From the IMG/VR virus record IMGVR_UViG_3300036985_000644, positions 1-28,266 of that record: DNA of 28,266 nucleotides; one strand, written 5' to 3'. The stretch is from a virus. This document shows, one piece after another, positions 15,046 through 22,125 of this stretch (within the stretch, counting starts at the first letter, position 1; each line of letters begins with the position of its first letter). The notes under the pieces are model-generated. The model did no database searches and had not been told where the DNA came from. It saw only the letters and a program-made list of their open reading frames with translations. The translations under genes and the position numbers were made by a program.

Positions 15046-15249
15046 TTAGTTATTAGGTTCAGCAGTTTTAGGAGCTGTATTTCCTCTTCCACCTGCCCAA
15101 CCACCAGGGTTAGTTTGTACAGATACTTTGCCATTAAGTCCTGGCATAACACCTTTTGTACTTGGTACCTTCTGTACCGGTAGGTTGCCATTAAGACCAA
15201 CCTTAACTCCACCTACTTTTCCTGTAGATTTTTTTGCTGTAGTTTTCAT
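15046..15249 (-). CDS. Small basic glycine-rich protein, 67 aa
   Basis: The start is set at the ATG at 15249 (MKTTAKKSTGKVGGVKVGLN), 10 bases after the 338-aa gene ends. A longer in-frame start at 15285 would overlap that gene by 26 bases and adds an unrelated hydrophobic sequence. The protein contains an internal repeat, GLNGNLPVQ (about residues 18-26) and GLNGKVSVQ (about 38-46), and one K-x-G-G near residue 11. It ends with a Gly-rich GGWAGGRGNT stretch. Small, basic and probably disordered, it opens the basic-protein island. No family recognised. Confidence 0.55.
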   Translation of the reverse strand: MKTTAKKSTGKVGGVKVGLNGNLPVQKVPSTKGVMPGLNGKVSVQTNPGGWAGGRGNTAPKTAEPNN

Positions 15250-15259
15250 TATATACAAA

Positions 15260-16276
15260 TTAAGAATTCCATAATCTCTCAACATTGCTATTAAGATCTT
15301 TCAGAACATCCTCATTTAGAGGGTTTTTCAAGAACTCAACAACATCAGATGGGTTTCTACCTAGCATAGTATTTGACTTAGCGTGGTAGATGTAACCATC
15401 TGCCTTACTTATAATATACTTAAAAAATACGGAATCTTTTACAATTGCTTTAATTTTTAATGTTTCCATGTCTAAATTAGCAGCATCTATGAAGCCTTGA
15501 GCAGCTCTTTCCTTGTTACCTTCCGTACCTTCACCATTGATATGTCTATCCATGTTGTCATAGATAATATCATTAGGAGTATGTTTTTTATATTGTACAC
15601 TAGCTGTATCTACTGCTTTAGCAATATAGAATAGCTTAGTGCTGTTTTTATCAAATAGTTTCTGTAACTCTGCAAGGGCTTTGTTACGGATTTTCTTGTA
15701 CTCTGTTCTTGCACCTGCAGTCTCTTGTTGTTTGTCTAAGTAGAACTTAGGTGGTACTGCTTTAGATCTAGCTTCATCATAGCTACGTGCTATAATAGAA
15801 AAACCTCCTGCTTCAATAGCATAAAGTTTAATTCTATCAAAAGGATCTTTAGGATCTAAGAATACTGGTTCATTACCACAAGACATTGAGATCTTGTTCC
15901 AGAAGTCTGAGTTATCTGGACGTAGGAGCTTTACCTCATTCCAGAATGTTGGGCTTTCAATATCAAGAACATTAGCTGCTAGCTCTTTTTCTAATTCAGC
16001 TACTGCAGTTCTAATTTCTCTAACCTTAGCTTCCTTATCTTCAGGACCCATAAGTTTAATATCTGGAGCAAATTCATTCAATCCTGTTAAGTATTGAATT
16101 ACTCCATTTTTTTCCAAACATGCTAATTGCTCAGTGTGAGTCACACCGTCAAATAAAGATAGACCATAATCTTCTAGTCCCATGTTTGATACTGAATTGT
16201 CAAAATAAGGTTTGACAGCAATTGGAGAAACTTTAGCTACTCTTGTTTCTACCATTGTAAATACTACATTTTCCAT
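15260..16276 (-). CDS. Capsid-adjacent protein of unknown function, 338 aa
   Basis: The protein is mixed helical and acidic/basic, with a helical block near residues 83-108 (AKVREIRTAVAELEKELAAN). Downstream lie WNEVKLLRPDNSDFWNKISM (about 113-132), DPKDPFDRIKLYAIEAGGF (about 137-155) and a C-terminal part with SKADGYIYHAKSNTMLGRNP. I recall a conserved gene in this place directly after the major capsid gene in crAss-like phages but cannot name a proven role. It is first after the capsid terminator, with an A-rich leader (TAAAACCAACAAAAAAATGG) and a TATATTTA box upstream. A structural or assembly role linked to the capsid is the simplest reading. The ATG at 16276 is chosen for that leader; an internal Met at residue 8 would also be possible. 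Confidence 0.55.
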   Translation of the reverse strand: MENVVFTMVETRVAKVSPIAVKPYFDNSVSNMGLEDYGLSLFDGVTHTEQLACLEKNGVIQYLTGLNEFAPDIKLMGPEDKEAKVREIRTAVAELEKELAANVLDIESPTFWNEVKLLRPDNSDFWNKISMSCGNEPVFLDPKDPFDRIKLYAIEAGGFSIIARSYDEARSKAVPPKFYLDKQQETAGARTEYKKIRNKALAELQKLFDKNSTKLFYIAKAVDTASVQYKKHTPNDIIYDNMDRHINGEGTEGNKERAAQGFIDAANLDMETLKIKAIVKDSVFFKYIISKADGYIYHAKSNTMLGRNPSDVVEFLKNPLNEDVLKDLNSNVERLWNS

Positions 16277-16302
16277 TTTTTTGTTGGTTTTAATTTGTTG
16301 GT

Positions 16303-16310
16303 TAAATATA
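16303..16310 (-). promoter_or_regulatory. Promoter-like -7 box (TATATTTA) after the capsid terminator
   Basis: The minus strand has TATATTTA, seven of eight matches to TAnnTTTG, 27 bases before the ATG at 16276 and directly after the capsid terminator T-run. No clear -33 element is seen. Its placement repeats that of the boxes at 3912 and 27568. Confidence 0.32.
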
Positions 16311-16312
16311 GT

Positions 16313-16341
16313 AAAAAAAGGGAGGAGCGTGAACCCCTCCC
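16313..16341 (-). terminator. Rho-independent terminator after the major capsid gene
   Basis: On the minus strand GGGAGG and CCTCCC pair around a 10-base loop, followed by seven T. It starts 21 bases past the capsid stop, separating capsid transcripts from the downstream genes. Confidence 0.85.
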
Positions 16342-16362
16342 TATTTCTACCGGTTGTTTATA

Positions 16363-17979
16363 TTAGAATGATCCACCAGTGATTGGGTTTCTCATAACAA
16401 TCTTAAGGACTTTAGTTGGATCCTTAACCCAGATAGCTGGCATTGTTTGAGACATCATTACACGGTAACCATTGAATTGGCCTGATGACTGGAACCCTTG
16501 AGTACGTCCCATGTAGTCCATAGTACCATTCTGATACCACCACTTCAATTGGTTGTCCCAAGACAATTTCAATAAGTAGATGTTATCATTTGTATTATCA
16601 GTGATATCAAAGATAATGAATGAGTAAGAAGACAATGGGAAACCATCAATGATTGGGTTCTCAATATCATTAGTATGAACGTTGTCAAATGCTGGGTTCA
16701 ACACAAACTTAACGTTAGCCAAGAATGGGATAACATAAGAAGTGTAAGCAAATCCAAAGTTCAAGTCCATTCCTTTACCAGTGATTGCACCGATATCAGC
16801 AGCCTGAATCAACAAACCTGAAGAGATAGCCTCACGCTTGATAGCTTCATTTACCATACGCATACCACCCATACCAGTTTGAACTACTAGAGAACGTTTT
16901 GGATCTGGACCTTGGAACTCAACCTTACCATTGAAGAAGTTGTAGATCTCTCCACGGAACAAATCAAGTGTAAAGTTATTTTTGTTGTATACTCTTTTGA
17001 AAGAGTTATCCAACTGCTTCCAAAGACCCACAGACAATCTGATATCATCTGGTCCGTCTTGACGTACTCTACCTCCTTGTCCCCACATCAAGTAAGTCTC
17101 AATGTCAGATGCAACTTTAGAAAGGTGAGCAGCCTCCATGTTAGTCAAGAAAGTACGTGATAAATCACCATTATCAAATGCTTTTTTAACAGAGTCTTTA
17201 CCCATTACTTTCACCATGTCCTCCAAAGAGTTGATAGATGGATCAATAGATTTGTCAAATGTTCTCCAGATCTCAGTTACAGGAACTGTACCATCTGCAT
17301 TCATTCCACCTTTGATCATCAAATCAGCACGTGAAGAAATAGAATAATGTACGTGAGCTTCAGCACCTCCTACATAGTTGTAGAATTCACGGAATCCAGC
17401 ATTAGTAATGATGTCAGAGAAACGCTCTCCATACTCACCACGTGCAGAACCCTTACGGAATACTTTAGTACCATTAGAAAGGTATTTGTGATCCAAGAAC
17501 TTGTAGTTGTCATTGTTCACAAGTTGTACTGTATAGATGAATCCATCTCCAATTGGAAGGATATCCTCATCTGTAATGTACATCTCAACTCCGTTGTATT
17601 TGTCATAAGTGATGATATCACCATGTCCAAATTCACGCTTGTTAAGTTTGATCTTGAATGTAGTACCATCTAGACCAAGGATAGTGTTAGGATCCTCAAT
17701 GTCCTCAACAATGTATGGAAGGTCAATGGAAACCGGAGTCTGCCATTTGTACTCTCCACGAGCATTGTCAACCATGATTACATTCTTTCCTCCAAAAGAG
17801 GACATCTGATAAAGGGGCATTTCAACCTTCTGAGCCATAGCCCATAGATCTACTGGACCTAAGTCCATTGGTTCTGCATCCTTCAACATGTTTTTTAGGT
17901 GGTAAGAATCCACATGTGAACTAGCGTTATACGCAGTGTCACGCAGGAATATACCATTGTTTAAAACTGGAGTTGCCAT
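16363..17979 (-). CDS. Major capsid protein (HK97-fold, crAss-like type), 538 aa
   Basis: Position after portal and scaffold candidate, length, and composition fit a major capsid protein. Recognisable segments are MDLGPVDLWAMAQKVEMPLY (38-57), SFGGKNVIMVDNARGEYKWQ (about 61-80), FREFYNYVGGAEAHVHYSIS, VVQTGMGGMRMVNEAIKREA near 375, and the C-terminal VKDPTKVLKIVMRNPITGGS. I recall this pattern, especially 'P-L-Y-Q-M-S-S-F-x-G-K-N' and 'Y-K-W-Q-T-P', from crAss-like capsid proteins. Codons look more regular than in neighbouring genes. The leader is strikingly A/C-rich, and the gene has its own terminator, both signs of very high expression. No cleaved pro-region is obvious, so the scaffold is likely the separate upstream gene. 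Confidence 0.85.
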   Translation of the reverse strand: MATPVLNNGIFLRDTAYNASSHVDSYHLKNMLKDAEPMDLGPVDLWAMAQKVEMPLYQMSSFGGKNVIMVDNARGEYKWQTPVSIDLPYIVEDIEDPNTILGLDGTTFKIKLNKREFGHGDIITYDKYNGVEMYITDEDILPIGDGFIYTVQLVNNDNYKFLDHKYLSNGTKVFRKGSARGEYGERFSDIITNAGFREFYNYVGGAEAHVHYSISSRADLMIKGGMNADGTVPVTEIWRTFDKSIDPSINSLEDMVKVMGKDSVKKAFDNGDLSRTFLTNMEAAHLSKVASDIETYLMWGQGGRVRQDGPDDIRLSVGLWKQLDNSFKRVYNKNNFTLDLFRGEIYNFFNGKVEFQGPDPKRSLVVQTGMGGMRMVNEAIKREAISSGLLIQAADIGAITGKGMDLNFGFAYTSYVIPFLANVKFVLNPAFDNVHTNDIENPIIDGFPLSSYSFIIFDITDNTNDNIYLLKLSWDNQLKWWYQNGTMDYMGRTQGFQSSGQFNGYRVMMSQTMPAIWVKDPTKVLKIVMRNPITGGSF

Positions 17980-18009
17980 TTTTGTTTGTTTTTGTTTGTT
18001 TGTTTATAA
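17980..18009 (-). promoter_or_regulatory. A/C-rich translation leader of the capsid gene (no Shine-Dalgarno)
   Basis: The 30 bases before the capsid ATG are made of repeated AAAC units (AAACAAACAAACAAAAAC and onward) with no G. Similar A-rich runs precede the 338-aa, 419-aa and 424-aa genes. Bacteroidota ribosomes rely little on Shine-Dalgarno pairing and favour A-rich unstructured leaders, so this probably raises capsid translation. Confidence 0.55.
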
Positions 18010-19269
18010 TTAAAATCGTTTAAATATATTTCCTTGATTTCTAGGTATTGTTCTTTGAGGAGCTCTTCTAGGTGCTTCATCTTCATCAGGTGTAGATGAT
18101 GTAATCTTTCTTTGCTCTTCTGTCTTAAGTTGTCTTACTACTTTTTCTGTAGCTTGTTTACCTCCTTGCTCTTTTATCTTAGCTTCAAATCCTGCTTCAT
18201 CAGCAAGTAACCATAAAGCTTTAGCTATTAGACCATGGTTAGGTTCTACAAACTGATACTTCTCTAGTAAGTGACCAAGCAAGTTTGTAGGTTTTCCAGA
18301 GATAGATGGGTAGTTAGGTTGTACAAGACCTGAGTACAATAGTGACTGAGTCTTCTTGTCTAACTTGATACCATTTAGTTCTCCTGCTACAAGTGTGTTA
18401 TATACATTATCTGTATATGCTTTTGCTGCTTTTTCTTGTTGATCTTTCTTTACCTCTTGTTCTGCAAGTTGTCTAGCAATGATTTGCTCTTGCATTGCAT
18501 CTAACTTTGGTTTGAACTGTTGAGCTTTCTGACCTAGTTTATTAAGATCTCTCCAATCATCAATCTCAGCTTCAATCTCTTCAGGAGTTCCAAAGCTTGT
18601 AGCATGTAAATACTGACGTGCAATCTCTTCTTGGTCATACTCATTTGTAGGATCTAATTCAATAATCTCTTCTACATGAGCAAGTGTTCTAAACAATCCT
18701 TTAAGATCTTGACCACCATCAGCTACATACTTAGCAGCAATCTGAAGCTCTTCTGGCAAAGCTTGGAAAAACTCTTTTGGAGTATTCTCTCTAATCTTGT
18801 TTTCTCTTTCTTGGAAGTTTGCTTCAAATAATTCACGGAAGTCTTTTGTAGTATAATCTTCTAATGGTTTGTCATCATCAAAAGGTACTAGAGATCCTTC
18901 CTCAATCATTTTAGTTGCTAACTCAGCAAGACCTGACTTATCTACTTTTGGTCTTCCCTTGTTACCAGCATCCTCTTCTTGAGAAATCAAGCTGTCTAGC
19001 TCTGCAATTGTAGCTTCAACTTCTTGTTTTGCTTCTTCTTTACTAGCTACTGTCTCATTAGTACCAGTAGCAGTCTTGTCAATGAACGATACATCTACCA
19101 GATTCTCATTAGAGAATACTGATTTTGGTTTCTCTTCTGCTTCTTTGTTCTCTGGTAGCATAATGTTTTCTGCACCGGGAGTTCCAAAGAGCTCATCTAA
19201 ATTTACATCTACTTGACCTACCGTTGTAGTATCAAGGGTCTGATCACTAGTTGGCTTAGTGTCTTCCAT
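18010..19269 (-). CDS. Scaffolding protein candidate, acidic, 419 aa
   Basis: The protein lies between portal and capsid genes, the usual scaffold location. The first 170 residues are strongly acidic and low in hydrophobics (DELFGTPGAENIMLPENKEA; EEAKQEVEATIAELDSLISQ). The middle and C-terminal parts are helical with likely coiled coils (about residues 225-285, with QKAQQFKPKLDAMQEQIIAR). The C-terminus is basic (RRAPQRTIPRNQGNIFKRF), as expected if it touches the capsid shell. No protease motif is seen. The leader is AAAAACCAACAAATATGG, A-rich like the capsid leader. A scaffold is the simplest reading; a head-internal protein is the alternative. The 104 bases before it hold no terminator that I can see. 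Confidence 0.65.
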   Translation of the reverse strand: MEDTKPTSDQTLDTTTVGQVDVNLDELFGTPGAENIMLPENKEAEEKPKSVFSNENLVDVSFIDKTATGTNETVASKEEAKQEVEATIAELDSLISQEEDAGNKGRPKVDKSGLAELATKMIEEGSLVPFDDDKPLEDYTTKDFRELFEANFQERENKIRENTPKEFFQALPEELQIAAKYVADGGQDLKGLFRTLAHVEEIIELDPTNEYDQEEIARQYLHATSFGTPEEIEAEIDDWRDLNKLGQKAQQFKPKLDAMQEQIIARQLAEQEVKKDQQEKAAKAYTDNVYNTLVAGELNGIKLDKKTQSLLYSGLVQPNYPSISGKPTNLLGHLLEKYQFVEPNHGLIAKALWLLADEAGFEAKIKEQGGKQATEKVVRQLKTEEQRKITSSTPDEDEAPRRAPQRTIPRNQGNIFKRF

Positions 19270-19373
19270 ATTTGTTGGTTTTTATTGTTACTTAATTCAA
19301 TATAAGAATTTTTGATCAGATAAACTTCAGAAATTTAAAATAGAAAAGTCTTTTTTGGCAATATATAGCTAAA

Positions 19374-22124
19374 CTATTTCTTCTTTTCTGAATTAGATCC
19401 TTTATCATACTTATTCTTATTCTCTCTAGCTACTTGTAATTGCTTATCTGCTATGTCTTGTTGTACTTGTAGCTTCTGTCTTTCTATGTCATTCTTCTGT
19501 GCAGCAAGGGAGTTTCTGTTAGCTTCCTTCTGTCTTTCTAAATCCATCTGAGATTTGTACTGATCTTCCTGACGGATATCCTTCATAGCATCTGCAAAGT
19601 CAGACTGCATGTTCTGATTAATGTCAACCATAGATCCCATACCAGCTGCTCTAATTTCAGCAACAAGAATATCACGTTGTCTATTCTTCTCAGCTTCCAT
19701 TGCATCATGATCAAGTTTAAGTCTTTGCTGTTCAGCTTGAGACTGCATCTGTTGCTCTTGCATTTGTTGAGCTTGTTGCATTTCCTGCTGCTTGATCTCA
19801 TTAGATTTATTCTCAGCAGCTTTAAGTACAGAGTTAAGTTCAGCAATAGAGTCAGATTGTACTACTCTACCTAAGTCATATATAGAAGCTCCTGTAGTAT
19901 TATTGTTTAGAGCCATTGACTTAAGTTGTTCTAGAATAGCCCTGTGATTAGCTGTTGTACTACAGAAGATATTAAGATCCCTCATCAATAGATCAGTACC
20001 ATTAATTTGGAAGTTAACATTCTCATCTGCTGTAGACATATATTGCAATCTAGTAGATGGTTTTTTAGAATGATAATACTGAGCTAGGTCTGTACGCATT
20101 TGGTGTACTCTAGGCATTAAATAATCACAGTGCTGTATGAAGTAAACCTCTGTTTGAGCATAAGATGCATTAACAGCTTGCTCTACTCCGGTAGCAGTTT
20201 GTTGTGATAACTGCTGACCCATACGCTGAGGATTCACACCAATCACCTCATACGCCTGTTGTTTGAAGTAATTGGCAAGCTGAATTCTAGACATGAGACG
20301 TTCTGTCTGGGACAGATCTAATTTCTGGAAGTGCTGGAAGTTTAATGCATTCTCTGTATTTGTGATAGATGTATCAAGTGGTAACATCTGGAAATTCTTC
20401 ATAGCCACATAAGCTTTAGCTAAATTTCCTTTACCCCAATCTTCACCTAGTGAATGTCTAGGTAGAGAGTTCTGATCAAGCATGATAACAGTACCTAGTT
20501 CATCTACTAGAATATCTGCTATCTGATTATTTACAATATTGTATGCAATCTGGTATGGTTTCATTAAGTCAAGCAATGCTGTTGACTTAGTATTTCTATC
20601 AGAGAATATTGCTCCCTCTACAGGAAGTTTACAACCATATAATGATTCATCACCTTTAAATTGAAACTTGATAGATCCTAGTTTGTTTTTATCTATACCA
20701 AGATAGATAGGAGTAAATCCTCCAGGGTTATTCATACCCCAGAATGATGGAATGTTTGGTCCAATCTTTACACCACCCCAAACTTCATTAATCCAGATCC
20801 AGTCAATATGCTCACCGTATACTAGATTGTCTTTAGTTTTATTCTTGAATAGCTTATCATCATAGATTGGTTTATCAGTAATCTTATAGTCTTCTGTTAC
20901 TACTTCAGTAATTACTTCACCATTATCTGCTACTTTAGTTAAGTGACCTACTTTACGCTGAGACTTCCAGTATGCTGTAGTAACACGTAGTAAGTATGCT
21001 GTACCTGCAACATTATAATCTTCACCTTCTGCTAGTATCTGAGAGATAACATCACCGCCTTCTAATACATTCCCTGATACCATAGATGTATACTGACGGT
21101 ATGCAAGAGAAGGTAAGTTAGTGTTCCACTCATGTGTCTTAGTAGCATCATAGTAGCTACCATCATTTTGTTGTCCACCAATGTTATATCCAGCAGATCT
21201 GATAGGATAGATAGCTTCTAATGCTTCTAGCTGCTCTGTTGTCATCAAGTATCCATACTTGTCAATAACATCAGCTACAGTAAACATATCTGTTTTACCT
21301 ACCCAGTTAGCTTGAGATATATAACGTGCATCTGGTGATTTGTGATAGAATGATAACACCGGATTCCAAAGTTCTACGTTGTAATCATCTTCCATCATTT
21401 GGAAATGCCAGAACTCACGGTCAGTAATTAGAGAGTCACGGAAACCACGCTCCTCTAATTCATCCATCTTAAATCTTTCTACATCAACTTTATGTTGGTG
21501 GCTAGCCCACTGCTCTATCATTGATCTATAATCTTTCTTATAGAACATTTCAACTTCAGGTAGTGTCTTAAGTCTTGCAGGGTCTAATTGTTGTTGTGCT
21601 TCTTCTGAACTAGGATCTAGTCCTTGTTCTAGTAATGCAGCAATGATTTTCATTTGTGCATCTGCCATTAGAACTTCTTCTACATCTGCACGTTTTTTCT
21701 CCATCATCTCATTGTAAGAGAACTCATCTACTGCACGGTATGTTAGCTTAGTAGATCTTTTAGCAAACTCAGCTACAAGAACATTAATAACATTTGGTAT
21801 AATTGGATAAAACTTAAGTTCAAGCGCAGAGTAATCTTCTTTAGTAAGCGTCTCAACAATATCTCTGTATTCATTATCTTCTTCTATGATGTAATCTGAT
21901 TTATCTATAATACCTTTAGCAAGCTTATAGTTTTTCATTAGCCTGCGGGCATTCTTACGGATTTGCTTAAGTCCATTCCATTCTAACCAGTCTAGATTCC
22001 ATGCAGCCCACTCTTGATCCTTTTCTGTTTTAGGCAGAAACTGTAGTGGCTGGGTAATGCTACCCATTCTGTTATGCTGAACTTTTGCTCCTTTCTTGAG
22101 CTGTAGGGCGTTATATACCTGCAT
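19374..22124 (-). CDS. Portal protein, 916 aa
   Basis: Directly follows the terminase (1 base between) and precedes scaffold and capsid, the standard portal position. The body is a large alpha/beta protein rich in Tyr, Trp and Asn. It has a helical start (WAAWNLDWLEWNGLKQIRKN) and a central beta region (about 390-500, with EHIDWIWINEVWGGVKIGPN). A segment near 610-660 reads FQKLDLSQTERLMSRIQLAN, then Y-F-K-Q-Q-A-Y-E-V-I-G-V-N-P-Q-R-M-G, a portal-like stem and 'I-G-V-N' feature seen in Bacteroidota phage portals. The last 130 residues are a Gln/Lys-rich coiled coil, probably the barrel extending into the head, as in podoviruses. It forms the dodecameric DNA channel at one capsid vertex. Confidence 0.82.
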   Translation of the reverse strand: MQVYNALQLKKGAKVQHNRMGSITQPLQFLPKTEKDQEWAAWNLDWLEWNGLKQIRKNARRLMKNYKLAKGIIDKSDYIIEEDNEYRDIVETLTKEDYSALELKFYPIIPNVINVLVAEFAKRSTKLTYRAVDEFSYNEMMEKKRADVEEVLMADAQMKIIAALLEQGLDPSSEEAQQQLDPARLKTLPEVEMFYKKDYRSMIEQWASHQHKVDVERFKMDELEERGFRDSLITDREFWHFQMMEDDYNVELWNPVLSFYHKSPDARYISQANWVGKTDMFTVADVIDKYGYLMTTEQLEALEAIYPIRSAGYNIGGQQNDGSYYDATKTHEWNTNLPSLAYRQYTSMVSGNVLEGGDVISQILAEGEDYNVAGTAYLLRVTTAYWKSQRKVGHLTKVADNGEVITEVVTEDYKITDKPIYDDKLFKNKTKDNLVYGEHIDWIWINEVWGGVKIGPNIPSFWGMNNPGGFTPIYLGIDKNKLGSIKFQFKGDESLYGCKLPVEGAIFSDRNTKSTALLDLMKPYQIAYNIVNNQIADILVDELGTVIMLDQNSLPRHSLGEDWGKGNLAKAYVAMKNFQMLPLDTSITNTENALNFQHFQKLDLSQTERLMSRIQLANYFKQQAYEVIGVNPQRMGQQLSQQTATGVEQAVNASYAQTEVYFIQHCDYLMPRVHQMRTDLAQYYHSKKPSTRLQYMSTADENVNFQINGTDLLMRDLNIFCSTTANHRAILEQLKSMALNNNTTGASIYDLGRVVQSDSIAELNSVLKAAENKSNEIKQQEMQQAQQMQEQQMQSQAEQQRLKLDHDAMEAEKNRQRDILVAEIRAAGMGSMVDINQNMQSDFADAMKDIRQEDQYKSQMDLERQKEANRNSLAAQKNDIERQKLQVQQDIADKQLQVARENKNKYDKGSNSEKKK

Positions 22125-22125
22125 A

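Noticed and set aside
15250-15285. Longer start for the 67-aa basic gene
   Set aside because: The added residues overlap the end of the 338-aa gene and are hydrophobic, unlike the basic protein.
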